A stretch of DNA of 64,000 nucleotides from Streptomyces sp. WAC06614 (lineage in GTDB: Bacteria; Actinomycetota; Actinomycetes; Streptomycetales; Streptomycetaceae), in NCBI RefSeq assembly GCF_003949795.1, contig NZ_RPRY01000001.1, positions 1 through 64,000 on the forward strand, read 5' to 3'. The translations under genes were made by a program, and so were the position numbers. Within the stretch, counting starts at the first letter, position 1. Every line of letters starts with the position of its first letter. The notes under the pieces were generated by a model that was not told where the DNA came from, searched no databases, and saw only the letters and a program-made list of their open reading frames with translations. Positions 16,741 through 26,012 of the stretch are shown piece by piece.

Positions 16741-18426
16741 ATGGCCGCCGCCGACCTGTCCGCCACCCAGCTTTCCGAGAAGCACCGGCCCACCCTCGAC
16801 CAGGCGCTGGAGGCCGTCCGCACCCGCGCCTACTGGTCCCCGCACCCCGAGCACCCCAAGGCCTACGGCGAGACCGCCCCGGCCGACGGCCTCGCGGCCT
16901 TCCAGGCCCTCAGCGGCACCCGCCTGGACCTCGATCAGCCCGGCACGGACGGCTGGACCGGTGGCGAGGTCTCCCCCTATGGCCCCGAGCTCGGCGTGGA
17001 GTACCCGCACGCCGACCCGGACGTGCTGCTGCCCGCCATGAAGGCCGGCATCGCCGCCTGGCGGGACGCCGGGCCCGAGACCCGCGCCCTGGTCTGCATC
17101 GAGATCCTGTCCCGGATCAGCGCCCGCACCCACGAGTTCGCGCACGCCGTCATGCACACCAGCGGCCAGGCGTTCATGATGGCGTTCCAGGCGGGCGGAC
17201 CGCACGCGCAGGACCGCGGTCTGGAGGCCGTGGCCTACGCCTACGCGGAGCAGACCCGGGTCCCCGCCCAGGCGCACTGGTCCAAGCCGCAGGGCAAGAA
17301 GGACCCGCTGGAGCTGGGCAAGGCCTTCGTCGCCGCGCCGCGCGGCATCGCCCTGGTCATCGGCTGCAACACCTTCCCCACCTGGAACGGCTACCCGGGC
17401 CTGTTCGCCTCCCTCGCCACCGGGAACGCGGTGCTGGTCAAGCCGCACCCGCGGGCCGTGCTGCCGCTCGCCCTGACCGTGCAGGTGGCGCGCGAGGTGC
17501 TGGCCGAGACCGGCTTCGACCCCAACCTGGTCGCGCTGGCCACCGAGCGCCCGGGCGAGGGCATCGCCAAGACCCTGGCGGTCCGCCCCGAGATCAGGAT
17601 CATCGACTACACCGGCTCCACCGAGTTCGGCGACTGGCTGGAGACCAACGCCCGCCAGGCCCAGGTCTACACGGAGAAGGCCGGCGTCAACACGGTCGTC
17701 GTGGACTCCACCGACAACTACAAGGGCATGCTGGCGAACCTCGCCTTCTCCCTGTCGCTCTACAGCGGCCAGATGTGCACCACCCCGCAGAACCTGCTGA
17801 TCCCGCGTGACGGCATCGAGACCGACGCCGGCCACAAGTCGTACGACGAGGTCGTCGCCGACCTCGCCGCCTCGGTCGAGGGCCTGCTGGGCGACGACGC
17901 CCGGGCCAACGCCCTGCTGGGCGCGCTGGTCAACCCCGACGTCAAGGCCCGCCTGGAGGCGGCGGCCGCGCTCGGCGAGGTCGCACTGGCCTCGCGCGAA
18001 GTGGCCAACCCCGAGTTCCCGGACGCCGTGGTGCGCACCCCGGTCATGGTCAAGCTGGACGGGGCCAAGCCCGACGACTCCGCGCCGTACCTCTCCGAGT
18101 GCTTCGGCCCGGTCTCGTTCGCGGTGGCGGTCGACTCCACGGACGACGCACTGGAGCTGCTGCGGCGCACGGTCCGGGAGAAGGGCGCGATGACCGTCGG
18201 CGCGTACACCACCTCGGCCGACACCGAGCGGAAGGTCGAGGAGGTCTGCCTGGAGGAGTCCGCGCAGCTCTCGCTCAACCTCACCGGCGGGGTCTACGTG
18301 AACCAGACGGCGGCCTTCTCGGACTTCCACGGCTCGGGCGGCAACCCCGCGGCGAACGCGGCGCTGTGCGACGGGGCGTTCGTGGCCAACCGGTTCCGCA
18401 TGGTGGAGATCCGCCGGCAGGCCTGA
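16741..18426 (+). CDS. paaN: PaaN, phenylacetic acid degradation aldehyde dehydrogenase-type protein
   Basis: About 561 aa member of the stand-alone PaaN branch of the aldehyde dehydrogenase superfamily. Family features include the N-terminal HPEHPKAYGE stretch, the NAD-site region NTFPTWNGYPGLFASLATGN, TGSTEFGDWLE, the nucleophile region YSGQMCTTPQNLLIPRDG with the catalytic Cys, and SECFGPVSFAV. It likely oxidises the ring-cleavage semialdehyde in phenylacetate breakdown. No hydratase domain is fused, unlike PaaZ of Escherichia coli. ATG 16741 follows GAGGAG at about 10 nt. It is transcribed away from paaH from a shared regulatory region. Confidence 0.9.
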   Translation: MAAADLSATQLSEKHRPTLDQALEAVRTRAYWSPHPEHPKAYGETAPADGLAAFQALSGTRLDLDQPGTDGWTGGEVSPYGPELGVEYPHADPDVLLPAMKAGIAAWRDAGPETRALVCIEILSRISARTHEFAHAVMHTSGQAFMMAFQAGGPHAQDRGLEAVAYAYAEQTRVPAQAHWSKPQGKKDPLELGKAFVAAPRGIALVIGCNTFPTWNGYPGLFASLATGNAVLVKPHPRAVLPLALTVQVAREVLAETGFDPNLVALATERPGEGIAKTLAVRPEIRIIDYTGSTEFGDWLETNARQAQVYTEKAGVNTVVVDSTDNYKGMLANLAFSLSLYSGQMCTTPQNLLIPRDGIETDAGHKSYDEVVADLAASVEGLLGDDARANALLGALVNPDVKARLEAAAALGEVALASREVANPEFPDAVVRTPVMVKLDGAKPDDSAPYLSECFGPVSFAVAVDSTDDALELLRRTVREKGAMTVGAYTTSADTERKVEEVCLEESAQLSLNLTGGVYVNQTAAFSDFHGSGGNPAANAALCDGAFVANRFRMVEIRRQA

Positions 18427-18444
18427 CGGCCGCTGCCGGGTCGC

Positions 18445-19248
18445 CTAGGGCGTGGCCGGACCTCCCCAGTGGAAGAGGGTCATGGCCACGCTCGTGGCGA
18501 GGTTGTAGCTGGAGACCTGGGGCCGCATGGGCAGCGACACCAGGTGGTCGGCCCGCGCCCGCAGCTCGGCCGAGATGCCGTGCCGCTCGGAGCCGAAGGC
18601 GAGCAGGGCGTCGTCCGGGAGGGTGAGGGAGCGGATGTCCTCGCCCTCCGGGTCGAGGGCGTAGAGCGGCCCCGGCGGCAGGGCGTCGTCCTCCAGCCGG
18701 TCCACCGTGGTCGCCCAGTGCAGCCCGGCCCCGGCCCGGACCACGTTCGGGTGCCAGGGGTCGAGGTTGCCGCGGGTGACCACGCCGGTGGCGCCGAAGC
18801 CTGCGGCGAGGCGGACCACGGCGCCCACGTTGCCCAGGTTGCGGGGGTTGTCCAGGACCACCACGGGCGCGCGGCGGGGGAGCGCGGCCAGTGCCGCACG
18901 GGCCGTCCCGCGGTCCGGGCGCACGGCGAGCGCGGCCACCCCGGTGGGGTGGACCCGCGGCAGCAGCGCGCGCAGCTCGGCGGGCCGCAGCAGGCCGGCC
19001 ACGGCCGGCGCGACGTCCGGCGCCAGCTCGGCGGCCAGGGCGTGCACGGCGGCCGGGTCGTCGGCCACGGCCAGGCGCACGTCGGCGCCGAAGCGGAGCG
19101 CGTGCTTGAGCGCGTGGAACCCGTCCAGCAGCACCAGGTCGTCCCGCTCCACGGCCGACCGCCACCGCCGTACCGTGGCATCGCCCGCGTCGCCCCGGTG
19201 GTCCCCGTCGGTCTCCCGGGGCCCGTCCGCCCCCCGCACATCGCTCAT
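18445..19248 (-). CDS. TrmH/SpoU family RNA 2'-O-methyltransferase
   Basis: 267 aa SPOUT methyltransferase. The three knotted-fold motifs are present: VVVLDNPRNLGNVGAVVRLA (motif 1, near residue 130), FGSERHGIS (motif 2, near 217) and LPMRPQVSSYNLATSVA (motif 3, near 237). It transfers methyl from S-adenosylmethionine to a ribose in tRNA or rRNA; the target is not identifiable. Its ATG at 19248 overlaps the stop of the upstream HTTM gene, so it is the third gene of a DUF5819-HTTM-methyltransferase operon. It lies tail to tail with paaN. Confidence 0.87.
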   Translation of the reverse strand: MSDVRGADGPRETDGDHRGDAGDATVRRWRSAVERDDLVLLDGFHALKHALRFGADVRLAVADDPAAVHALAAELAPDVAPAVAGLLRPAELRALLPRVHPTGVAALAVRPDRGTARAALAALPRRAPVVVLDNPRNLGNVGAVVRLAAGFGATGVVTRGNLDPWHPNVVRAGAGLHWATTVDRLEDDALPPGPLYALDPEGEDIRSLTLPDDALLAFGSERHGISAELRARADHLVSLPMRPQVSSYNLATSVAMTLFHWGGPATP

Positions 19249-20474
19249 GCGACGAGCCTACGAGGTGCCTCCCGGCGCCGGCTCCACGGCCGCCGGCCCG
19301 CACCCGCCACCCGACGTCCCGGGCCCGCCACCGTCCGGCCCGCACCCGCCACCGTCCGGCCCGGCGCCCGCCGCCGTAGGCCGCTCCGCAGCGCCGTCGC
19401 CCGGGCGCCGAGCCACACCAGGAAAGCGGTCGGCAGGAAGACCGCGTCGGCCGCGATCATCGCCAGGGAGAAGAACGGCAGCCCCAGCAGCACCGCGATG
19501 CCCGCGTGCTCCAGGATCATCACCGCGAGCAGCGCGTTCTTCACCCGCCGGTTCAGCAGGGTGAACGGGAAGGCGACCTGCACCGCCACCGTCCCGTACG
19601 ACAGCAGCATCACCAGCGTCCCGCTGCCCGCCAGCAGCGCGGACAGCCCGGGCCACGGCGTGAAGTAGTCCAGCCCCAGCGGGTAGTACAGCGCCGTGCC
19701 GTCCTGCCAGCGCGAGCCCTGGATCTTGTACCAGCCGGCCGTCGCGTAGATCAGGCAGACCTCGGCCATGATCACCAGCAGGGCCGCGTTGTGCACCAGG
19801 TTGGCCAGCACGTCCAGCAGCGCCCGGCCCGCGCCGTACGGGGCGCGGCGCTGCACCGTCCACCACAGCGCCTGGGCCGCCCACAACGCCCCGAAGGCCG
19901 CCGCCCAGCCCCCGCCCAGCTTCCCGGCCACCGCCCCGTACGCCAGGACCAGCCCCAGGACGGCCCACAGCAACGGCCCGGCCGGCCCGTCCGAGCCGGC
20001 GGGGCCGCGCCGCGCCGCCCGGCGGGCGTCCAGTGACCAGACCTGCGCGCACCGGGTGAGCACCAGGTAGAGGGCCATCAGGTGGATGACGTTGTCCCCG
20101 CCGTCGCCCATGAAGACGCTGCGGTTCTGCAACCCGAGCACGCCCACCATGAACAGCACCGACATGGTCCGCGCGTGCCAGCCCAGCAGCAGCAGCGCGG
20201 CGGAGAGCACGGCCACGGCGTGGACGGTCTCGAACCACACCGCCGAGTCCGACCACATCAGCACCGAGAAGGCGTCGTTCGTGGCGGTCAGCCGCCGCCC
20301 CAGCTCCCAGCTCCACGGGCCGTCCGGCCCGTACAGCTCGCGCCGGTGCGGGAACTCCCGCAGCAGGAAGAACAGCCAGGTCCCCGCGACCCCGATGCGC
20401 AGCACGGCGCTCTGGTACGGCCCCAGCGCCTGCCCGGTGACCCGGGCCAGGGCGCGCCCGACGGCGGCCCTCAC
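19245..20474 (-). CDS. HTTM domain multi-pass membrane protein
   Basis: About 409 aa with many hydrophobic segments, matching the HTTM family (related to the membrane part of vitamin K-dependent gamma-carboxylase). Diagnostic parts are GPYQSAVLRIGVAGTWLFFL, the loop MGDGGDNVIHLMALYL and YATAGWYKIQGSRWQDGTA with YYPLGLDYFTPW. GTG 20474 overlaps the stop of the DUF5819 gene and is chosen for that; GTG 20480 and 20483 are alternatives. The C-terminal about 55 residues are Arg/Gly-rich with a GRTVAGxG repeat and are probably cytoplasmic. The enzymatic role is unknown; adjacency suggests it works with the DUF5819 protein. Confidence 0.85.
   Translation of the reverse strand: MRAAVGRALARVTGQALGPYQSAVLRIGVAGTWLFFLLREFPHRRELYGPDGPWSWELGRRLTATNDAFSVLMWSDSAVWFETVHAVAVLSAALLLLGWHARTMSVLFMVGVLGLQNRSVFMGDGGDNVIHLMALYLVLTRCAQVWSLDARRAARRGPAGSDGPAGPLLWAVLGLVLAYGAVAGKLGGGWAAAFGALWAAQALWWTVQRRAPYGAGRALLDVLANLVHNAALLVIMAEVCLIYATAGWYKIQGSRWQDGTALYYPLGLDYFTPWPGLSALLAGSGTLVMLLSYGTVAVQVAFPFTLLNRRVKNALLAVMILEHAGIAVLLGLPFFSLAMIAADAVFLPTAFLVWLGARATALRSGLRRRAPGRTVAGAGRTVAGPGRRVAGAGRRPWSRRREAPRRLVA
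19296..19367 (-). repeat. 21-nt tandem repeat encoding RTVAGxG units
   Basis: About three 21-nt copies (core CCGCCACCGTCCGGCCCG on the plus strand) encode RTVAGAG, RTVAGPG and RRVAGAG near the C-terminus of the HTTM protein. It looks like a recent in-frame expansion. Confidence 0.65.
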
Positions 20475-21133
20475 ACGGTCCACCACGGCAGCTCCCGGTA
20501 GTACGGCTGGGTGTCGGTGGTCTCGGTGCTCCACCGGGGCGCCGGCACGGCCCGGGTCACCGAGCGCAGCTGCACCCGTTGCAGGTGGCCGTCCCCGTAC
20601 GTGCCGGCCAGCCGGGCCACCGCGATCCGCCGCAGGTAGGCCTCCGAGAGCGCGCCGCGCTCGCCGTGGGGCTTGTCGTCCTCGTCGTGCGCGGAGGTGT
20701 AGAAGTCCCAGGCCCGGCGCAGCTCGTTCTGCGCGGTGTGGCTGGGCAGCAGGTGGTGGCGGATCCGCTCGGCGTCCTCGGCGGACAGGTCCCGCCAGTC
20801 GGTGGTCACGCGCTCCCCGGCCCCCGTGCGGATCTGGGCGCGGACCTCGACGGCGATGTTCTGCTGGAGGGGGTTGGGGGCGAAGAGCTTCCAGTTCTGT
20901 TCGAACTCGGGGTAGACCCAGGCGTCGACCGTGGCGCCGTGCCGCTTGCTCAGCGTGTTCGACGGTGCGACGTGCAGGAACACCATCGCCAGGTGCCAGC
21001 AGGCGGCGACCGCCACGGCGCCCAGCGCCAGGGCGGCCACCAGGCGGTACGGAGTCGGCAGACCGGCGATGCCGGCCGGTGGCGGCACCGGTCGCGGTCC
21101 CGGGACCGGCCCCTCCCGCTCGTTCGAATCCAT
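20471..21133 (-). CDS. DUF5819 family single-span membrane protein
   Basis: About 220 aa. After a short Pro-rich cytoplasmic N-terminus, one membrane helix (residues 30-53, LVAALALGAVAVAACWHLA) leads into an extracytoplasmic domain. That domain contains YPEFEQNWKLFAPNPLQQNI, a signature of DUF5819, and ends in an acidic/aromatic tail (PYYRELPWW). No catalytic motif is obvious. It is the first gene of the operon with HTTM and the TrmH-like methyltransferase. The HTTM pair suggests a shared membrane or envelope modification role; this is inference. Confidence 0.8.
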   Translation of the reverse strand: MDSNEREGPVPGPRPVPPPAGIAGLPTPYRLVAALALGAVAVAACWHLAMVFLHVAPSNTLSKRHGATVDAWVYPEFEQNWKLFAPNPLQQNIAVEVRAQIRTGAGERVTTDWRDLSAEDAERIRHHLLPSHTAQNELRRAWDFYTSAHDEDDKPHGERGALSEAYLRRIAVARLAGTYGDGHLQRVQLRSVTRAVPAPRWSTETTDTQPYYRELPWWTV

Positions 21134-21168
21134 CCCGTCCCGCTCCTCGGCGTTCCACAGAGGTTGAC

Positions 21169-21219
21169 ACCCTACGGGCCGCCGTCTCACCATTGAAGAG
21201 TTCGAACCGAACGATCGGT
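21169..21219 (-). promoter_or_regulatory. paaA regulatory region: TetR-type palindrome and candidate minus-strand promoter
   Basis: The palindrome ACCGAACGATCGGT (21206-21219) lies 65 nt upstream of paaA, and its 18-bp context is an exact inverted copy of the paaN operator. On the minus strand TTCAAT (21197-21192) and TAGGGT (21174-21169), 17 nt apart, could be the DUF5819 promoter, so the operator may affect both directions. I see no convincing plus-strand -10 box. Confidence 0.6.
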
Positions 21220-21284
21220 CGGTCGGTCGGGTCGGACGGAGCGGAACCAGGACAGCGAGCCGAACCACTGGCAAGGGGGCCGGG

Positions 21285-22324
<1,040 letters not shown>

Positions 22325-22328
<4 letters not shown>

Positions 22329-22609
22329 CGCAGAACTGGCCCCTGTGGGAGGTGTTCGTGCGCTCGCGCCGCGGCCTCTCGCACACCCACGCCGGCAGCC
22401 TGCACGCCCCCGACGCGGAGATGGCCCTGCGCAACGCCCGCGACCTGTACACCCGGCGCAACGAGGGCGTGTCGATCTGGGTCGTGCCCTCGGCACAGAT
22501 CACCGCGTCCTCGCCGGACGAGCGCGACCCGTTCTTCGCGCCCTCCGCCGACAAGCCCTACCGGCACCCCACGTTCTACGAGATCCCGGAGGGGGTGCGC
22601 CACCTGTGA
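22325..22609 (+). CDS. paaB: 1,2-phenylacetyl-CoA epoxidase subunit PaaB
   Basis: 94 aa small subunit bridging PaaA and PaaC. It shows the conserved core [20 protein letters not shown], with [20 protein letters not shown] and IWVVPS. The length matches the family. The start overlaps the paaA stop, and the stop overlaps the paaC GTG (22606-22609), indicating coupled translation at fixed stoichiometry. Confidence 0.94.
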
Positions 22610-23328
22610 GCACCACGACCGTGCCCGTGACCGCCGCCCTCGCCCTCGGCGACGACGCCCTGGTCCTCTCGCACCGCCTCGGCGAATGGGCGGGCCACGC
22701 GCCCGTCCTGGAGGAGGAGGTGGCGCTGGCCAACATCGCCCTGGACCTCCTGGGCCAGGCGCGCGTCCTGCTGTCGATGGTCGGCGACGAGGACGAGCTG
22801 GCCTTCCTGCGCGAGGAGCGGGCCTTCCGCAACCTCCAGCTCGTCGAGCAGCCCAACGGCGACTTCGCCCGCACCATCGTGCGTCAGCTGTACTTCTCCC
22901 TCCACCAGCACCTGCTGTGGACGGAACTGGCCGCCGGCGACGGCCCGTTCGCGCCCCTCGCGGCCAAGGCCGTCAAGGAGACCGCCTACCACGTCGACCA
23001 CGCCACCCAGTGGACGCTGCGCCTCGGTGACGGCACCGAGGAGAGCGCCCGCCGCATGCGGGAGGCCCTGGACGCGCTGTGGAAGTACACCGGGGAGATG
23101 TTCCTGCCGGTGGAGGGCCTGGACGTGGACGGCGCCGCCCTGGAGCAGCGCTGGCTGGCCGAGCTGACCGCGATCCTGGAGCGGGCCGGCCTGAGCCTGC
23201 CCGAGGGGCCGCGCAGCGGCGCCTGGACCGCCGGGGCGGGCCGGCAGGGCCTGCACACCGAACCGTTCGGGCGGATGCTCGCCGAGATGCAGCACCTGCA
23301 CCGCAGCCACCCGGGGGCGTCATGGTGA
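22606..23328 (+). CDS. paaC: 1,2-phenylacetyl-CoA epoxidase subunit PaaC
   Basis: About 240 aa ferritin-like structural subunit of the epoxidase. Helices include EEVALANIALDLLGQARVLL and VKETAYHVDHATQWTLRLG; PaaC has the fold of PaaA but is the non-catalytic partner. LVEQPNGDFARTIVRQLYF is family typical. GTG 22606 is the only start that fits the N-terminus and overlaps paaB. Its 3' end overlaps paaD by 7 nt. Confidence 0.93.
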   Translation: MSTTTVPVTAALALGDDALVLSHRLGEWAGHAPVLEEEVALANIALDLLGQARVLLSMVGDEDELAFLREERAFRNLQLVEQPNGDFARTIVRQLYFSLHQHLLWTELAAGDGPFAPLAAKAVKETAYHVDHATQWTLRLGDGTEESARRMREALDALWKYTGEMFLPVEGLDVDGAALEQRWLAELTAILERAGLSLPEGPRSGAWTAGAGRQGLHTEPFGRMLAEMQHLHRSHPGASW

Positions 23329-23831
23329 CCGGCCTGTCCCTGACCGGGACCCGGCTGGAGCAGGAGCTCGCCGCGCTGGCGGGTTCCGTGCCCGACCCCG
23401 AGCTGCCCGTGCTCACCCTGGCCGAGCTGGGCGTGCTGCGCGGGGTGCGGATGCGCGAGGACGGCGGCGTGGACGTCGACCTCACCCCCACCTACACCGG
23501 CTGCCCCGCGATCGAGGCGATGTCCGCCGACATCGAGCGGGTGCTGACCGGCCACGGCATACCGCGGGTGACCGTGCGTACGGTCCTGTCCCCGGCCTGG
23601 TCCACGGACGACATCAGCGCCGAGGGGCGCCGCAAGCTGGCCGAGTTCGGCATCGCCCCGCCCCGGCCGCACGCGGCCGGCGGCCCGGTGCCGGTGGCCC
23701 TGTCGGTGCGTTGCCCGCACTGCGGCTCCACCGACACCGAGCTGCTCAGCCGCTTCTCCTCCACCGCCTGCAAGGCGCTGCGCCACTGCGTCGCCTGCCG
23801 GGAACCGTTCGACCACTTCAAGGAGCTGTAG
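23322..23831 (+). CDS. paaD: PaaD, Fe-S assembly protein of the phenylacetate epoxidase
   Basis: About 169 aa. The N-terminal DUF59/MIP18 domain has PDPELPVLTLAELGVLRGV and DLTPTYTGCPAIEAM. The C-terminal part carries a four-cysteine zinc-ribbon-like pattern (CPHCGS ... CKALRHCVACREPF). The family helps mature the iron or iron-sulfur centres of the epoxidase. ATG 23322 lies inside the end of paaC and the stop directly abuts the paaE start. Confidence 0.92.
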   Translation: MVTGLSLTGTRLEQELAALAGSVPDPELPVLTLAELGVLRGVRMREDGGVDVDLTPTYTGCPAIEAMSADIERVLTGHGIPRVTVRTVLSPAWSTDDISAEGRRKLAEFGIAPPRPHAAGGPVPVALSVRCPHCGSTDTELLSRFSSTACKALRHCVACREPFDHFKEL

Positions 23832-24935
23832 ATGGCCGCAGCCCGCCACGGCGCGTTCCACCCGCTGACGGTGGCGGCCGTCGACCGGCTCACCGACGAC
23901 TCGGTCGCGCTCACCCTCGCCGTCCCGCCCGAGCTGCGCGAGCAGTACCGGCACGGCGCCGGCCAGCACCTCACGCTGCGCCGGAGCACCGACGGGGGCA
24001 CCGAGGTCCGCCGCACCTACTCGATCTGCTCGCCCGCGCCCCGGCCGGACGGCCCCGGCCCGGACCGCCTCCAGGTCGGCGTACGGCTGGTGGAGGGCGG
24101 CGAGTTCTCCACCTGGGCCCACAAGGAGATCGCCGTCGGGGACCTCCTCGACGTGATGGTCCCGGCCGGCCGCTTCGTGCTCGACCCCGCCACCGCCGCC
24201 CCCGCCGCGCACTACGCCGCGATCGTCGGCGGCAGCGGCATCACCCCGGTGCTGTCCATCGCCGCGACCCTGCTCGGGATGCGTCCCGACGCCCGGTTCT
24301 GCCTGGTGCGCAGCGACCGGACGGCGGCCTCCACGATGTTCCTGGAGGAGGTTGCCGACCTCAAGGACCGCTACCCGGACCGGTTCCAGCTCGTCACGGT
24401 CCTGTCCCGGGAGGAGCAGGAGGCCGGGCTGCCCTCGGGCCGGCTGGACCAGGAGCGGCTGACGGCCCTGCTGCCCGCGCTGCTGCCGGTCGCGGAGGTG
24501 GCCGGCTGGTTCCTGTGCGGGCCGTACGGGCTGGTGCAGGGCGCCGAGCGGGCCCTGCGCGGCCTGGGCGTCGAGCGCGGCCGGATCCACGAGGAGATCT
24601 TCCACGTCGAGGACACCGCCGCCCCCGCCCCGGCCCCCGCGGCCCGGCCCGCACCGACGCACAGCCGGGTCACCGCCCGCCTGGACGGCCGCTCGGGCAC
24701 CTGGCCGGTCCAGGACGGCGAGTCCCTGCTGGACGCGGTGCTCCGCGGCCGCGCCGACGCCCCGTACGCCTGCAAGGGCGGCGTCTGCGGCACCTGCCGG
24801 GCCTTCGTGGTCGGCGGCGAGGTGCGCATGGAGCGCAACTTCGCGCTGGAGGCGGAGGAGACGGAGGCCGGCTTCGTCCTGGCCTGCCAGTCCCACCCGG
24901 TCACCGAGGAGGTCGAACTCGACTTCGACCGCTAG
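23832..24935 (+). CDS. paaE: phenylacetyl-CoA epoxidase reductase PaaE
   Basis: 367 aa NADPH-dependent reductase that passes electrons to the diiron subunit. The FAD domain has RRTYSICSP, the NAD(P) domain has GGSGITPVLSIAATLL, and FLCGPYGLVQGAERAL closes that module. The C-terminal plant-type 2Fe-2S domain has cysteines in CKGGVCGTC plus FVLACQ. An Ala/Pro linker (near residues 255-275) joins the two parts. The start follows the paaD stop with no gap. It is the last gene of the paaABCDE operon; the next gene converges 30 nt away. Confidence 0.94.
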   Translation: MAAARHGAFHPLTVAAVDRLTDDSVALTLAVPPELREQYRHGAGQHLTLRRSTDGGTEVRRTYSICSPAPRPDGPGPDRLQVGVRLVEGGEFSTWAHKEIAVGDLLDVMVPAGRFVLDPATAAPAAHYAAIVGGSGITPVLSIAATLLGMRPDARFCLVRSDRTAASTMFLEEVADLKDRYPDRFQLVTVLSREEQEAGLPSGRLDQERLTALLPALLPVAEVAGWFLCGPYGLVQGAERALRGLGVERGRIHEEIFHVEDTAAPAPAPAARPAPTHSRVTARLDGRSGTWPVQDGESLLDAVLRGRADAPYACKGGVCGTCRAFVVGGEVRMERNFALEAEETEAGFVLACQSHPVTEEVELDFDR

Positions 24936-24965
24936 ACCGCCCCTTCCGGAGACGCCCCTTCCGGC

Positions 24966-25910
24966 CTAGCCCGCCACCCGGGCCACCGCCCCCGCGGCCG
25001 CCGGGGCACCCGCGGCGAACGGCGCCCAGCCCTTGATCGCGAAGGCCCCGGCGTCCCGGACGACCTCCAGGGCGCCGTGGGAGCCGAAGTGCGCCGGTAC
25101 CACCAGCCCGCCGTGGTCGGCGGCCCAACCGAGGACCCGGCGGCGGGTGGCCCGCGCCTGCGCCGCGTCCTCGCAGAAGCAGCTGTTCGCGTCCGGCTCC
25201 AGGACCTGCACCGGGCTGTGCAGCAGGTCGCCCACGAACACCGCCCGGTCACCGCCCGAGACCAGGGTGAGCACGCTGGAGCCGGGGGTGTGCCCGGCGG
25301 CGAGGTCCAGCCGGAGGTGGGCGTCGATCCGGTGGCCGTCCTCCCACAGGTCGACCAGACCCGCCTCGTGGACGGGAGCCACGCTGTCCTCGAAGACCCC
25401 GGCGTTGCCGTCGCCGAGGACCGAGACATGGCCGTTCGCCGGGTTCCAGAAGTCGAATTCGCTGCGGTTGATCAGATAGCGGGCGCGGGGGAAGGTGGGC
25501 ACCCACGCGTCCCCGTCCAGGCGGGTGTTCCACCCCACGTGGTCCCCGTGCAGATGGGTGTTGACGACGAGGTCGACGTCCTCGGGCCGGACCCCGGCCC
25601 GCGCCAGGTCCTCCAGGAACGCCGTCTCCTGCTGGTCCCACGGCATGCCGGGCCGCGCCTTGCGGTTGCCTGCGCCGGTGTCGACGAGGATGACGCGGCC
25701 CTCGCTGCGCAGCACCCAGGTCTGCAGCGTGACCCGGGCCAGCGGCGGCTCCCCGTCGACGAACTCGGGCCTGAGCCAGTGCTCCTGCGCCGCCCAGACG
25801 TCCTCGCTGCTGCCGGGCACGAAGTCGTGGGGTCCCCGTCCGACCGGCCCCTGGAACTCCCGGACCCGGGTCACGGTGACGTCGCCCCACTCGATGGTGT
25901 CGTTGTCCAT
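24966..25910 (-). CDS. metallo-beta-lactamase fold hydrolase
   Basis: 314 aa. The metal-binding motif HLHGDH (in VVNTHLHGDHVGWN) is near residue 110, with later ligands in AGHTPGSS, VFVGDLLH and VPAHFG. These are the features of Zn-dependent MBL hydrolases of the lactonase/AttM-like and quinolone-modifying group. The N-terminal strand ITRV-like segment (VTVTRVREFQGP) fits. The substrate is unknown. The ATG at 25910 is 102 nt from a divergent XRE/MmyB-type regulator that probably controls it. It converges with paaE. Confidence 0.85.
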   Translation of the reverse strand: MDNDTIEWGDVTVTRVREFQGPVGRGPHDFVPGSSEDVWAAQEHWLRPEFVDGEPPLARVTLQTWVLRSEGRVILVDTGAGNRKARPGMPWDQQETAFLEDLARAGVRPEDVDLVVNTHLHGDHVGWNTRLDGDAWVPTFPRARYLINRSEFDFWNPANGHVSVLGDGNAGVFEDSVAPVHEAGLVDLWEDGHRIDAHLRLDLAAGHTPGSSVLTLVSGGDRAVFVGDLLHSPVQVLEPDANSCFCEDAAQARATRRRVLGWAADHGGLVVPAHFGSHGALEVVRDAGAFAIKGWAPFAAGAPAAAGAVARVAG

Positions 25911-26012
25911 GGCCCCAGGCTGCGCGGCCCCGCACCGGGCAGCCACACCTTCCGCTGCCTGTCCCCGGCAGGGAGAGGCAAGCCGTCGCAACGCCCGGAG
26001 ATACTGGCGCAC

